64,000 nucleotides of DNA from Shouchella patagoniensis (GTDB lineage Bacteria > Bacillota > Bacilli > Bacillales > Bacillaceae_D). The DNA lies in assembly GCF_002019705.1 (NCBI RefSeq), contig NZ_KV917377.1, forward strand, positions 804,565-868,564, given 5' to 3'. The position numbers were made by a program, and so were the translations under genes. Shown here one piece after another: positions 28,108 through 37,530 of the stretch. Each line of letters starts with the position of its first letter. Positions within the stretch are counted from its first letter, which is position 1. Below the pieces are notes generated by a model that was given only the letters and a program-made list of their open reading frames with translations, made no database searches and was not told the DNA's origin.

Positions 28108-29211
28108 TTACAACTTGTTTTTACTTGCTTTTTGTTTCAAACGATAAACAAAAGCAAGCACCTCTGCGACAGCTTGAAACATCTCTTCATTTACTTGTTG
28201 CGAAACATCAATTGTCGCATACATGGCTCTGGCTAAAGCTACATTTTCAACTAAAGGGACTTCATGTTGCTTTGCAATCAACTTGATTCGTTCCGCCATG
28301 AAATCCATTCCTTTTGCTACAACCACAGGGGCATCTGCTTTTGATTGATCATATTTTATGGCCACCGCATAATGTGTCGGATTGGTAATGACTACATCTG
28401 CTTTTGGTATTTCTTGCATCATGCGGCTCATTGCCATGTCCATTTGACGTTGCTTTCTCCGCGCCCTTATTTTAGGGTCGCCTTCCATCGTTTTATGTTC
28501 ATCCCGCACGTCTTTTTTTGACATTCGGATTTGTTTTTCATGGTCATAGCGTTGATAGATGTAATCAGGTATTGCTAATAATAGTAAAAGAACAGCAGCG
28601 GCTAGTCCCATTAAAACAGTCAACTCGCCTATAGTAGCCGCTCCAACTGTGATACTTTTTTGAGATAGCAAAAGAACGCTATCCAGATTCAAATAAATTA
28701 CTGCTGTTACAGTCGCACCTACCAATGTAATTTTCAAGATCGATTTAGCCAACTCAACTAAGGCTCTTGCGGAAAAAATCCGCTTTGCACCTTTGATTGG
28801 ATTTAGTTTTTCAAGTTTGAATTTGAGCGGCTCTGTTGTTAACAACGAACCCACTTGGACAAAGCTTGCGAAAGCACCCGCAAGTACAGTCAATGCCATA
28901 ATTGGTAAAACGGCAAGACCCATACGCCATGTTAGTTGTTGAAACAGGGCTGTACTGTTCTCGGCGGTAACCGGTAAATTCATAAAGCGCAGAAACATAT
29001 CACTCATCATACCTTGTAGCTCTGAAAACAACTTCGGACCAGCAAATAACCAAAATAGCAGGAACGCTGTAAAAAGCATGAAAGCTGTATTTACATCCTG
29101 ACTTTTTGGTACTTGTCCTTTTTTTCTAGAATCTAAGCGCTTTTTCGGCGTTGCTTTTTCGGTTTTTTCTTCAGAGAACCACTGTAAATCCATTGTTAAC
29201 AAAGTCTTCAC
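28108..29211 (-). CDS. flhB: Flagellar export switch protein FlhB
   Basis: FlhB switches export from rod/hook to filament substrates. The 367-aa protein has four membrane segments and a cytoplasmic C-terminus with the self-cleavage site NPTH in ADVVITNPTHYAVAIKYD. The conserved EKTEKATPKKR start region is present. The first possible start is a GTG that overlaps the fliR stop (GTGA); an ATG six codons later is an alternative. It lies between fliR and flhA as in all Bacillus fla/che operons. Confidence 0.95.
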   Translation of the reverse strand: MKTLLTMDLQWFSEEKTEKATPKKRLDSRKKGQVPKSQDVNTAFMLFTAFLLFWLFAGPKLFSELQGMMSDMFLRFMNLPVTAENSTALFQQLTWRMGLAVLPIMALTVLAGAFASFVQVGSLLTTEPLKFKLEKLNPIKGAKRIFSARALVELAKSILKITLVGATVTAVIYLNLDSVLLLSQKSITVGAATIGELTVLMGLAAAVLLLLLAIPDYIYQRYDHEKQIRMSKKDVRDEHKTMEGDPKIRARRKQRQMDMAMSRMMQEIPKADVVITNPTHYAVAIKYDQSKADAPVVVAKGMDFMAERIKLIAKQHEVPLVENVALARAMYATIDVSQQVNEEMFQAVAEVLAFVYRLKQKASKNKL

Positions 29212-29987
29212 GTTGATTCACCGAGCCTCTCTAGAAAAAGTCTCATCGCTAGTAATATTTCTTCAAATAAATAGTTTACGCTCATAAAGAAGACGCCGAT
29301 ATAGATAAAGAGTACAAGCAAACCAGCAAGTAATTTTATTGGTAAACCGACCACAAATACATTCATCTGCGGAACCGTCCGAGAAACGATCCCTAAAGCC
29401 ACATCAACTAAAAACAATGCACCAACAACTGGAAAAGCCATCGACACACCAAAAGCAAACATTGTTACGAGGACCGAAGTAATATGACTAATGATCGAGC
29501 CGTCACCCAGAGGCAATCCTAATTGATCAATCGGGATAAATAAATAACTATAAACAGCTCCGTCTAATAATAGGTGATGCCCATCAATAACCAATAAGTA
29601 TAATAGCGCAAATAAATATAGATAACTTCCGGTAAGTGGACTTTGGGCTCCAGTTTGAGGGTCAACGACATTCGCGAGCATAAAACCTAGATGAAAATCA
29701 ATAATCCCACCTGCTACTTGCACAGCATAAAGCAAAATCATCGCAATCAAACCTGCCAGTAAACCTACTCCAAGTTCCTTTAATACCAGCAAAAGATAGA
29801 ATGCATTAAGTTCGATTAGTGGCAATTCCATTGAAAAAACCACGATTCCTGCCACAAATGCTGCAAAACCTATTTTAAATGGCGCGGGAACTGATCGATG
29901 ACTATAGAGAGGCAATACGATAAAAAATGAACTAATCCGAATAAAAACTAGTAAAAAAGCAGGGTAGAAAGTAAGGATTTCTTCCAT
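29208..29987 (-). CDS. fliR: Flagellar export apparatus protein FliR
   Basis: A core subunit of the export gate (FliPQR helical complex). The 259-aa protein is hydrophobic throughout with about six membrane segments, and has typical FliR segments such as RISSFFIVLPLYSHRSVP near the N-terminus. Its ATG overlaps the fliQ stop (TAATG). FliR and FlhB are translationally coupled through GTGA. Confidence 0.94.
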   Translation of the reverse strand: MEEILTFYPAFLLVFIRISSFFIVLPLYSHRSVPAPFKIGFAAFVAGIVVFSMELPLIELNAFYLLLVLKELGVGLLAGLIAMILLYAVQVAGGIIDFHLGFMLANVVDPQTGAQSPLTGSYLYLFALLYLLVIDGHHLLLDGAVYSYLFIPIDQLGLPLGDGSIISHITSVLVTMFAFGVSMAFPVVGALFLVDVALGIVSRTVPQMNVFVVGLPIKLLAGLLVLFIYIGVFFMSVNYLFEEILLAMRLFLERLGEST

Positions 29988-30256
29988 TACCCAATAAACC
30001 TGTGTAAGTTGTTATATATGCTATATGTCATCTCAGTCAGTTGGGAAAGCATCCACGGACCAAAAAAAACGAGTGCAAGTAACACACCGACAATCTTAGG
30101 AATAAACGCTAATGTTTGCTCTTGAATTTGTGTAGTCGCTTGAAAAATACTGACGGCAAGCCCTAACGCAAGAGCAATCAATAACAATGGACCAGCAACA
30201 ATTAATACTGTCCAAACGCCACTTTGGGCAAGGTGTGTGACCATTTCTAAATTCAC
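29987..30256 (-). CDS. fliQ: Flagellar export apparatus protein FliQ
   Basis: An 89-aa export-gate subunit with two membrane helices (about 17-37 and 52-72). The segment AVSIFQATTQIQEQTLAFIPKI is the family signature. The start is GTG with GGAGAGTGG upstream. It is 16 bp after fliP and overlaps fliR by one base. Confidence 0.94.
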   Translation of the reverse strand: MNLEMVTHLAQSGVWTVLIVAGPLLLIALALGLAVSIFQATTQIQEQTLAFIPKIVGVLLALVFFGPWMLSQLTEMTYSIYNNLHRFIG

Positions 30257-30272
30257 CAGGCCACTCTCCTTC

Positions 30273-30953
30273 CTATTGGTAACTAATTAATAAACTTTGG
30301 ACAACTAAATACCATCCATCAACTAGGACAAACAAAAGTACTTTGAACGGCAATGCAATCATTACAGGAGGGAGCATCATCATCCCCATTGACATCAAAA
30401 CACTTGCCACGATCATATCAATCACGAGAAAAGGTACAAATATGAGGAATCCAATTTGAAAAGCCGTTTTTAATTCACTGATAGCAAAAGCAGGAATTAA
30501 TGCCGTTATTGGCACATCCTCCAGTGTTTCTGGCTTGTCATAACCTCCATACCCCATAAATAAAGCTAAATCTTTTTCACGCGTATGTTGCGCCATAAAT
30601 TCCTTAATAGGCACAATCGCAGCTTGAAGCGCTTCTTCTCCACTCACTTCACCAGCTGAAAGCGGTACGTATGATGCCTCATACACATCCTGAATGACTG
30701 GTGCCATAATAAAAAACGTCATAAATAATGCTAAACCAATTAAAACTTGATTGGGCGGCGTTGATTGTGTCGCTAAACCTTGACGGACAAACGAGAGAAC
30801 AATAATGATTCGTGTAAAGCAGGTCATTAAGATTAAAATACCAGGAGCAATCGATAAAATAGTAAGAAGTAAAGCAATTTGCACGGTTGTGGCTAATGTA
30901 TCACCACTAGAGAAATCAACTGATAGAAAGGAAAGTAGCAGCGATTCACCCAT
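30273..30953 (-). CDS. fliP: Flagellar export apparatus protein FliP
   Basis: The main subunit of the export gate core. The 226-aa protein has four membrane segments and the family segments LTCFTRIIIVLSFVRQ-type (here MTCFTRIIIVLSF) and TPPNQVLIGLALF. The C-terminal signature runs from IPAFAISELKTAFQIGF into PFLVIDM. Unlike some proteobacterial FliP proteins, no long cleavable signal peptide is obvious. The ATG overlaps the fliO stop (TAATG). Confidence 0.95.
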   Translation of the reverse strand: MGESLLLSFLSVDFSSGDTLATTVQIALLLTILSIAPGILILMTCFTRIIIVLSFVRQGLATQSTPPNQVLIGLALFMTFFIMAPVIQDVYEASYVPLSAGEVSGEEALQAAIVPIKEFMAQHTREKDLALFMGYGGYDKPETLEDVPITALIPAFAISELKTAFQIGFLIFVPFLVIDMIVASVLMSMGMMMLPPVMIALPFKVLLFVLVDGWYLVVQSLLISYQ

Positions 30954-31588
30954 TACACATCATCCCTTTTTATCAATTGCGTTTGACTGTCTTGCGTTAA
31001 ATCTTGCTTTGATTGCTTTAACCGTCGTGTCAACACATCTTGAAATGACTCATTTTTTTTCGCTTGTTTTGGCAATAGACTTGCCTTTATAGAGTCAATT
31101 GTCGAAGAAACGGATGCTCCTTCACTTTCAACATCTTGTTTCTTCAAGATTGCTTCGATCTCATTCTGATCTTCAAACGTATGAAGCAGTTGTACTTGCT
31201 CACCAACACCAACAACAAGTAATTTATTTCCAACTTTCACCATTTGAACCGAGCGATTCCCGCCAAGTGATACACCAGAAACTAAAGACAACGCTTTTGA
31301 CTCTTGAAAACTTCTTGCACGTTTGTTCACAAACTTAAGTAGACCAAATAACAATGCAATGACAACGAGTAAAGCCGCGATCATCTTTAAAAAGCTAATC
31401 CAAGGAGACTCACCAAAACTTACTTGCACTTCATCTTCTTCCCCTGATTCGCCAAGACACTCTTCCCCTTCTGCAATCGCTGCCTGGACACTGCAATCTT
31501 GAGCACCAGCTTGTGCCGGATCTAACAAGAAAAATAAGAGAAGAGCCGCAGGCAGCGCGGCTTTAACTAAGCGTTTTAGAGATTGCAT
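30953..31588 (-). CDS. fliO: Flagellar assembly protein FliO (FliZ)
   Basis: FliO assists assembly of the FliP ring. The protein is about 211 aa, with an N-terminal signal-like hydrophobic segment (about 8-28), a short extracytoplasmic acidic region containing two Cys, a membrane helix (about 66-86) and a basic cytoplasmic tail, the layout of Bacillus FliZ. The FliO domain segment SVSLGGNRSVQMVKVGNKL is clear. The start is uncertain (ATG, or TTG one codon earlier), and the gene overlaps the end of cheY by 26 bp. Confidence 0.9.
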   Translation of the reverse strand: MQSLKRLVKAALPAALLLFFLLDPAQAGAQDCSVQAAIAEGEECLGESGEEDEVQVSFGESPWISFLKMIAALLVVIALLFGLLKFVNKRARSFQESKALSLVSGVSLGGNRSVQMVKVGNKLLVVGVGEQVQLLHTFEDQNEIEAILKKQDVESEGASVSSTIDSIKASLLPKQAKKNESFQDVLTRRLKQSKQDLTQDSQTQLIKRDDV

Positions 31589-31925
31589 CAATTACTCGAT
31601 CAGCTTGAAATGGTTTGACAACAAAATCTTTTGCTCCGGCTTGGATAGCATCAATTACCATCGCTTGCTGTCCCATAGCAGAACACATAATTACTTTTGC
31701 ACTAGGGTCTAATTGTTTAATTTCCTTTAGTGCTGTAATTCCATCCTTTTCAGGCATTGTAATGTCCATCGTGACGAGATCAGGAGATAACTCCTTAAAA
31801 CGTTCAACCGCTTCGTTACCATCGTTTGCTTCACCAACAACGACATACCCATTTTTAGTTAATATATCTTTAATCATCATTCGCATAAATGCGGCATCAT
31901 CCACTACTAACACATTCTTTGACAT
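31563..31925 (-). CDS. cheY: Chemotaxis response regulator CheY
   Basis: A single-domain receiver that, when phosphorylated by CheA, binds FliM and FliY at the flagellar switch. The 120-aa protein is intact: Asp9/Asp10 in VVDDAAF, acceptor Asp54 in TMDITMP, a conserved Ser in CSAMGQQ, and Lys in VVKPFQ. Its intact phosphorylation site contrasts with the degenerate CheB receiver in the same operon and implies a histidine kinase acting on it elsewhere in the genome. The ATG is preceded by AGAGGGC. Confidence 0.96.
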   Translation of the reverse strand: MSKNVLVVDDAAFMRMMIKDILTKNGYVVVGEANDGNEAVERFKELSPDLVTMDITMPEKDGITALKEIKQLDPSAKVIMCSAMGQQAMVIDAIQAGAKDFVVKPFQADRVIDAISKTLS

Positions 31926-31950
31926 TGTAAGCCCTCTTTCTTCACATCAT

Positions 31951-33171
31951 TTATTCGTTTAATTTATTTATACGTTCTTTCTTACTAACAATATCGGTGA
32001 TTCGCACCCCAAAGTTCTCATCAATGACAACTACTTCCCCTTTAGCGATTAGACGGTCATTAATAAGCACATCTACGGGTTCACCCGCTAATTTATCTAA
32101 TTCTATAATTGAACCTTGAGTAACGCTTAAAATATCACGAATTGTTTTCTTCGTACGCCCTAATTCCACTTTTACTTCAAGAGGAATGTCGAGAAGCATA
32201 TCTAGATTTTCCATTTCAGCATCTGGAAGTTTTGTTTTTTCAAAGTTTGAGAAGACTGCTTTCTCAACCATTTGCTCTGTTGCTGGTTTTAAAGAAGAAC
32301 CAATTTGCTGATTCGGTCGCGCTGTTTCATTTATCTCTGAAGTTAACCCCGTTCGTTGTTGATTCCTTTTTATGGGTTCTTCAACAATTGGTAGTTCCAA
32401 ATCAGGGGTTTCTACAGTTGAAGTATGCCCTTCAAGAAGTGCATTCGCATAGCCCTTTCCAAATGGTACACTAATTAACTGCATTAACTTCGAATCTATT
32501 AAATTGCCCACTTTTAAAGTGAATGTAATCGAAATTAAGTGTTCGACATTAGGGACATAGTTATTTGTCGCTTGCTCTTTAAAGCTGACAACTTCAACAT
32601 CTGGGGGTGAAATATCTACGCGACGGTTAAACAACGTCGACATCGATGTAGAAGCTGACCCCATCATTTGGTTCATTGCTTCTTGAACTGCACTCGTATG
32701 CATTTCCGAGAGTTCTTGATTCGGACTTTCTCCATTCCCCCCGAGCATCAAATCCGCAATAATAGCTGCATCCTCTATAGTAATGACAAATAAATTGGAG
32801 CCTTCAAATCCTTCCGTGTACTTGACATGCACGATTACATGGGGATGAGGAAACAATTCACTTAATGTTTCTTTGCTAATAGCGGTTACGACTGGTGTTG
32901 TAATTTCCACTTTTTGATTTAATAGAGCCGATAAAGCTGTAGCAGAACTTCCAAATGATATATTGCCAATCTCGCCGATTGTATCTTGTTCCATATGATC
33001 TAGGAATTGATTTACATCTAATTCAACAGCCGGAGAGTCTGTTTGACTTTCTGGTGGCTGTTCCACGCTCTGATCCGTTTCTTGATTCAAAGCGCCTCCC
33101 TCTGTCTCTCGTTGAAGCCCTTTTAAGAGCTCATTAATTTCATCTTGGGAAAGCGGCTTATCATTCATCAT
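31951..33171 (-). CDS. fliY: Flagellar switch protein and CheY-P phosphatase FliY
   Basis: FliY is the FliN-containing C-ring protein of Bacilli with CheC-like phosphatase activity. The 406-aa protein has an N-terminal CheY-binding motif (LSQDEINELL), a CheC-type domain with two E-x2-N sites (GEIGNISFGSS and QEAMNQMMGSA), a linker (about 225-310) and a C-terminal SpoA/FliN domain with LDIPLEVKVELGRTKKTI. The ATG has GGAGGAACGG upstream. It overlaps fliM by 11 bp. Confidence 0.95.
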   Translation of the reverse strand: MMNDKPLSQDEINELLKGLQRETEGGALNQETDQSVEQPPESQTDSPAVELDVNQFLDHMEQDTIGEIGNISFGSSATALSALLNQKVEITTPVVTAISKETLSELFPHPHVIVHVKYTEGFEGSNLFVITIEDAAIIADLMLGGNGESPNQELSEMHTSAVQEAMNQMMGSASTSMSTLFNRRVDISPPDVEVVSFKEQATNNYVPNVEHLISITFTLKVGNLIDSKLMQLISVPFGKGYANALLEGHTSTVETPDLELPIVEEPIKRNQQRTGLTSEINETARPNQQIGSSLKPATEQMVEKAVFSNFEKTKLPDAEMENLDMLLDIPLEVKVELGRTKKTIRDILSVTQGSIIELDKLAGEPVDVLINDRLIAKGEVVVIDENFGVRITDIVSKKERINKLNE

Positions 33172-34150
33172 CCGTTCCTCCTACTCGTTCCGTTACTTGT
33201 ATTGCCATCCGATCCCGTTGCTGGCCAGGTTGGCCCTTAAATTTCAGTTCTCCACCTACCAAAACATGTAAAGTGTCTTGAATAGACTGATTTAATGTAA
33301 TAACATCCCCCGAACGTAGCTGTAAGAACTCTTCAATCGTTATTTCTGATCGTCCTAGTTCAGCACTAACATTTATTGACGTTCGCTTCACTTGCTGGTT
33401 TAATAATTCTTCATCTTCTTTTGACAGCACACCACGCTGCTCTTGAAACCAATGGTGATTTGTCAATTTAGGTAAAATGTCCTCAAGTACAACATGAGGC
33501 AAACAAATTGTCATTAAACCAGTTGTTTCAGCAATACTTGTAGACAAAGAAATGACTACAACGGTTTCATTCGGTGAGACAAGTTGCAAGAATTGAGGAT
33601 TGACTTCTATGTTTTCAGTCTCTGGCTTTAACTCAACTACGGACGTCCATGCCTCTGCAAAACATTCAAGCATAGATTCAAACAAGCCTGCCAGGATTTT
33701 CTTTTCTATTTCTGTTAGATTTTCAATCTTATTTAAGCTCATGCCACGCCCGCCTAGGACACGATCAAACATGGCGTAGGCGATATTTGGATTAACCTCC
33801 AAGAGCACTCTTCCATTTAACGGAGTTGGTTCAATTACATTTAAAAAAGTCATTGATGGAATGGATCTGATATATTCTTCATATGGAACTTGCTCAACTG
33901 ATGCCACTTGAATCTGGACAAGCGATCGTAGTCTTGCTGAAAAATAAGTTGTTAGAAGTCGTGCGTAGTTCTCATGAATCCGTGACAAATTACGAATTTG
34001 GTCTTTCGAGAATCTAAGCGCACGTTTAAAATCATACGTTCTTACCTTTTTTTCAGACTCAAGCTTTAATAACTCCTCCGCATTCATTTCTCCAGTTGTT
34101 AAAGCAGAAAGAAGCGCATCAATCTCGCCTTGAGACAGGACATCTGCCAT
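33161..34150 (-). CDS. fliM: Flagellar motor switch protein FliM
   Basis: A C-ring protein that receives CheY-P and controls rotation direction. The 329-aa protein has the N-terminal CheY-binding motif LSQGEIDALLSAL, the CheC-like middle domain (with GRGM and PTPLNGRVLLEVN segments) and the C-terminal SpoA domain. The ATG has GAGGTG upstream. It follows fliL by 13 bp. Confidence 0.96.
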   Translation of the reverse strand: MADVLSQGEIDALLSALTTGEMNAEELLKLESEKKVRTYDFKRALRFSKDQIRNLSRIHENYARLLTTYFSARLRSLVQIQVASVEQVPYEEYIRSIPSMTFLNVIEPTPLNGRVLLEVNPNIAYAMFDRVLGGRGMSLNKIENLTEIEKKILAGLFESMLECFAEAWTSVVELKPETENIEVNPQFLQLVSPNETVVVISLSTSIAETTGLMTICLPHVVLEDILPKLTNHHWFQEQRGVLSKEDEELLNQQVKRTSINVSAELGRSEITIEEFLQLRSGDVITLNQSIQDTLHVLVGGELKFKGQPGQQRDRMAIQVTERVGGTDDE

Positions 34151-34163
34151 CTGAGCACCTCAT

Positions 34164-34595
34164 TTATTGAACCACTTTCGATGTCGTAAAAACAGCTTCC
34201 ACACTGCCTTCGTTTAAATGGTCGTTTAATCTCGTTTGGATAGTATGTTCCAGCTCAGTTATCCCCTCTGCGCTAAGCAATTCATCCGCTGATGTTTCAG
34301 CTAGGGCAAGTAAAATAACATTATCCACTTGAAAGTCACGTTTCTCTATATCCTCAAGTGTCTCTTTATCATTTAATTGGATACGAAACTGAGCTCGAAT
34401 TAATTCCCCGGACTTCAAATTTGTAATAGCCTCTTCCGTGTTAAACGAGCGCCCATTAATCTCGTCTATTGTCGGGGCTCCACTGGCGTGATTCGTTGCG
34501 AACGGTCCTACTTCAAGCAAATAAAGGCCTGCAAGTACAATGGCTCCGCTGACAAACAAGCTTAGTATTACGCCAATCACACGATTTTTTTTCAA
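34164..34595 (-). CDS. fliL: Flagellar basal body-associated protein FliL
   Basis: A single-pass membrane protein that surrounds the stator and affects torque. The 143-aa protein has one N-terminal membrane helix (about 6-27) and an extracytoplasmic domain ending with [17 protein letters not shown]. The start is TTG with AAAGGAGGA upstream, and it overlaps the swrD stop (TTGA). Length matches the B. subtilis protein. Confidence 0.92.
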   Translation of the reverse strand: MKKNRVIGVILSLFVSGAIVLAGLYLLEVGPFATNHASGAPTIDEINGRSFNTEEAITNLKSGELIRAQFRIQLNDKETLEDIEKRDFQVDNVILLALAETSADELLSAEGITELEHTIQTRLNDHLNEGSVEAVFTTSKVVQ

Positions 34596-34807
34596 ACGGA
34601 TGAATCCTCCTTCTTAAAGGTGCCAATTAAGCCGATTTCTTTCATGCGCTCATTAATTAATGCACCCACACGATTAATATCATCTGATACTACCAATTTT
34701 TTCCCACTAATCAATGTAATGGTTGTGTCTGGTAAAGCCTCTACCTTTTCAATTAAAAGCACATTCAATAGCATAGGCTTTCCATTTAATCGAGTCACAG
34801 AAATCAT
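34592..34807 (-). CDS. swrD: FlbD family flagellar protein SwrD
   Basis: A 71-aa FlbD-family protein. In B. subtilis SwrD (YlzI) increases flagellar motor power and is needed for swarming. The segments [10 protein letters not shown] and [15 protein letters not shown] are typical. The ATG follows AAGGTAGGGATAACCA. It sits between flgE and fliL, its conserved position. Confidence 0.9.
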   Translation of the reverse strand: MISVTRLNGKPMLLNVLLIEKVEALPDTTITLISGKKLVVSDDINRVGALINERMKEIGLIGTFKKEDSSV

Positions 34808-34816
34808 TGGTTATCC

Positions 34817-35599
34817 CTACCTTTTCAGATTAACAAGTTCTTGCAAAATCTCGTCAGATGTTGTAATAACCCTTGAATTTGCTTGGAACCCTCTTTGAGC
34901 AACAATCATTTCAGTAAATTCATCAGATAAGTCCACATTCGACATTTCTAAATAACTACTTTGTACTTGCCCAATTCCATCTGGATTTTGAACAGCTGCC
35001 CCGGAAGCATTTGTTGCCACAAATAAATTGCCTCCTGCATTATCTAATCCATCGGGATTCGGAAAACGCGCTATACCAATTTGATAGACCACATCTTCCT
35101 CGCCATCAGGCATTCCAAATTGAATTTGTCCTTCTTTATTAATGGATATGCTTTCTGCTGTTGGTGGTGCTTGAATACGTTCTCCTGTATCAGTAAGCAT
35201 GTACGCTCCAGAACTGTTGACGATATTATTTTCTGAGTCAATATAAAAATTTCCAGCCCGTGTATAATATGTTTCTCCACCTTGCTCCACAGTGAAATAT
35301 CCTTCTCCTTTTATAGCCAAATCAAGAATTCGACCTGTATATTGATTAGGACCTTCTGTGTGGACAGTATCAATTGCACCAATCGTCGAACCTGAACCAA
35401 CTTGCTGTGAATTTACACCACCACGCTCATTTGTTGGAGCCATTGATCCTTGAATTTGTTGACTAACCATATCTTGAAACATTACACGCCCTTTTTTGAA
35501 GCCGTGCGTATTAACATTTGCAATATTATTACCAATTACATCTAGCTTTGTTTGAAAACCTTTCATACCTGAAATTCCCGAATACATTGATCGAATCAT
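34817..35599 (-). CDS. flgE: Flagellar hook protein FlgE (FlgG-like short form)
   Basis: The 260-aa protein belongs to the FlgE/FlgF/FlgG rod-hook family and holds the position of the B. subtilis hook gene flgE (once called flgG). The N-terminal rod signature SGISGMKGFQTKLDVIGNNI and the C-terminal SNVDLSDEFTEMIVAQRGFQ are both clear. Bacillus hook proteins are short like this one. The ATG overlaps the flgD stop (TAATG). flgD, fliK and swrD nearby support a hook role. Confidence 0.93.
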   Translation of the reverse strand: MIRSMYSGISGMKGFQTKLDVIGNNIANVNTHGFKKGRVMFQDMVSQQIQGSMAPTNERGGVNSQQVGSGSTIGAIDTVHTEGPNQYTGRILDLAIKGEGYFTVEQGGETYYTRAGNFYIDSENNIVNSSGAYMLTDTGERIQAPPTAESISINKEGQIQFGMPDGEEDVVYQIGIARFPNPDGLDNAGGNLFVATNASGAAVQNPDGIGQVQSSYLEMSNVDLSDEFTEMIVAQRGFQANSRVITTSDEILQELVNLKR

Positions 35600-36054
35600 T
35601 ACTCATTCCCCTTTTCTTCATTAGTTGATTTTGATCCCATAATTGAAATTAACTTGCTCGAACTAATCCACTCATCCTCTTCAATTTGTACAATGATTTC
35701 GCCTTTTTCATTGTATTTCACAGCTGTCACTTTACCAGAAGACTCTTGATTAGACTCTTCGCCTCGCCAACTTACTTCCTTACCAATTAAATCGCTGATA
35801 GCCATTAGCTGTTGACTCTTTTGTTCAAAGTAAAGCAATTCAGCTGTCTGGTTCATTTGTGTCAATTGTTCTAATGATGAGAACGTAGCTAATTGGGCAA
35901 TAAATTCCCGGTCATCCATTGGGTTTGTTGGATCTTGATTTTGCATTTGAGTTAACAATAGTTTTAAAAATGCATCTTGACCAAGGACATTTCCAGGCTG
36001 TCGAGTCTGATTCGTTTGTGATGAAAGCAATAAACTAGGATCGATTTGCGTCAT
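35599..36054 (-). CDS. flgD: Flagellar hook cap protein FlgD
   Basis: FlgD is the scaffold for hook polymerisation and is removed after hook completion. The 151-aa protein has the conserved QDAFLKLLLTQMQNQDPTNP and FIAQLATFSSLEQLTQMN segments (residues about 25-70). The C-terminal half is short compared with proteobacterial FlgD, as in B. subtilis. The ATG lies inside the end of fliK with GGAGGAAGAG upstream. Confidence 0.95.
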   Translation of the reverse strand: MTQIDPSLLLSSQTNQTRQPGNVLGQDAFLKLLLTQMQNQDPTNPMDDREFIAQLATFSSLEQLTQMNQTAELLYFEQKSQQLMAISDLIGKEVSWRGEESNQESSGKVTAVKYNEKGEIIVQIEEDEWISSSKLISIMGSKSTNEEKGNE

Positions 36055-37528
36055 TTAGCTCTTCCTCCTCAGCGTCATTAGAAAAAAACCATTTGCTAAA
36101 CGACGTCAATTTATTCTCTTCTTGTTTTTCTTGTTGCTCTTGTTTTTCTTCTTGCTCCTTGTTTGATTGACGTTCGTCGGATTCTTCTTCTATCCGACTA
36201 ACTTCGAACTTTGCATCAGGCATTTGCAATTGTTGTCGTAAATTAGGCAATACTCGTTCAAGTAAATCAGCTGTATGCTTTTTCTCTGCTCGCACTTTTA
36301 CAAGCAAACCTTGGACAGATTGAATAAGTTGCACGTGCATTCTCCCTAAAGTCTCCGGATGAAGTTTAACGGTTAATTGAGTATGTCCTTCTGGATATTG
36401 CTTTAAAACGCCAGCTTTCAGGATACGGTGCACTTGCTTTGTTAGAAGTTCCAATGACTCTTGTCCGTTCCCTACTTGACCAGTTACAGAAGCTTTTATC
36501 GCTTGTCCCGTCATGTTCTTAAAATCTTGCCGATGTACAACATGGTCACCTTCCGGATCAGGATTTTGAGTCGCATCCGTACCTTTCGATCCTTCCTGAT
36601 TATCACGAACACTACTATGATGACTTGTTTTTTCACTTGTCTGTTTGCTAGCCACATCACTATTCAAAGGCTGTTGCTCTGGAAGACTTTCTCGCTTAGG
36701 TTTCCTTAATTGTTCGTGTTCCTCGACACTCGATACCTCTTGTGATTGATCGGTAATTGGTTCACTATCCAAACGTTGTTGAAAAGATAGATTTTCTAGC
36801 CTCTGGGTTCTTTTGTCTATGTTTTGTTCTTGCTGCTCAACAACCACTGACGCTTGGGGTTGTTCAGAACGAATCCTTGTATGTATAAGATTCTCGGTTG
36901 CTTCGGCTGTATGGTTATCCGTTTGTTTAGCTAATGTTGCCTGTCCACTTCGAGTCAGTCCATCTTTAATGTAAGAAAAATGACTCAAGTCTTGGAGAGC
37001 CTGTTCTTTTGTTGTATGTAAACCAAACTTATCCATTTGCTTGTCAGCTTCCTCTAACAGCACATCACCAGTAAATTCTTTCATTAATTCAATTTTGCTT
37101 ACTCTAACCTCATTGCTTTTCTGCTCGGTTGGTTCTTCTAATTCAGTCTCTTCTTGCAAATCATCTTGCTCGACGAGAAACTCTTTTACTTCCTCTCCCC
37201 CTTCTTTAATTAACTTGTGCACATCGTCACTCGTTTGAAAATCTAATTCTTTTAACTCAATATCTTCTTTTGCAGTTTGAGTCTCTGGGTCTAGAATTTG
37301 CTGACTATCAAACTGTGTTTTATCCTTTTCAAGGGAGAGCAAGGAATTTTTGTACTCGTCTTCTTCTTTGATTAGCTCTTGTTCTTCTATTTCAACGATT
37401 TCGGCAAAAGGCATCTTTTCTTGTCCATTTAAAAAAAGCAAATCCGCAAATTCTTGGTTAGCACTTTTTTGTATGTTTTTCGGAGACCTTGGTTGCTTTA
37501 CATCTAAAGCTGTAACAAATTCCAGCAT
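36035..37528 (-). CDS. fliK: Flagellar hook-length control protein FliK
   Basis: FliK is the molecular ruler that stops hook growth and triggers the FlhB switch. The 497-aa protein is mostly low-complexity, rich in Glu, Gln, Ser and Thr (about 20-350). A conserved C-terminal domain (about 370-455) contains TQLTVKLHPETLGRMHVQL, followed by an acidic Gln/Glu-rich tail. Sequence is poorly conserved in the ruler part, as in the family. It lies between ylxF and flgD. Confidence 0.92.
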   Translation of the reverse strand: MLEFVTALDVKQPRSPKNIQKSANQEFADLLFLNGQEKMPFAEIVEIEEQELIKEEDEYKNSLLSLEKDKTQFDSQQILDPETQTAKEDIELKELDFQTSDDVHKLIKEGGEEVKEFLVEQDDLQEETELEEPTEQKSNEVRVSKIELMKEFTGDVLLEEADKQMDKFGLHTTKEQALQDLSHFSYIKDGLTRSGQATLAKQTDNHTAEATENLIHTRIRSEQPQASVVVEQQEQNIDKRTQRLENLSFQQRLDSEPITDQSQEVSSVEEHEQLRKPKRESLPEQQPLNSDVASKQTSEKTSHHSSVRDNQEGSKGTDATQNPDPEGDHVVHRQDFKNMTGQAIKASVTGQVGNGQESLELLTKQVHRILKAGVLKQYPEGHTQLTVKLHPETLGRMHVQLIQSVQGLLVKVRAEKKHTADLLERVLPNLRQQLQMPDAKFEVSRIEEESDERQSNKEQEEKQEQQEKQEENKLTSFSKWFFSNDAEEEELNDANRS

Positions 37529-37530
37529 GG

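Noticed and set aside
27646-28236. 196-codon plus-strand ORF antisense to flhA/flhB
   Set aside because: Shadow of two well-supported membrane protein genes.
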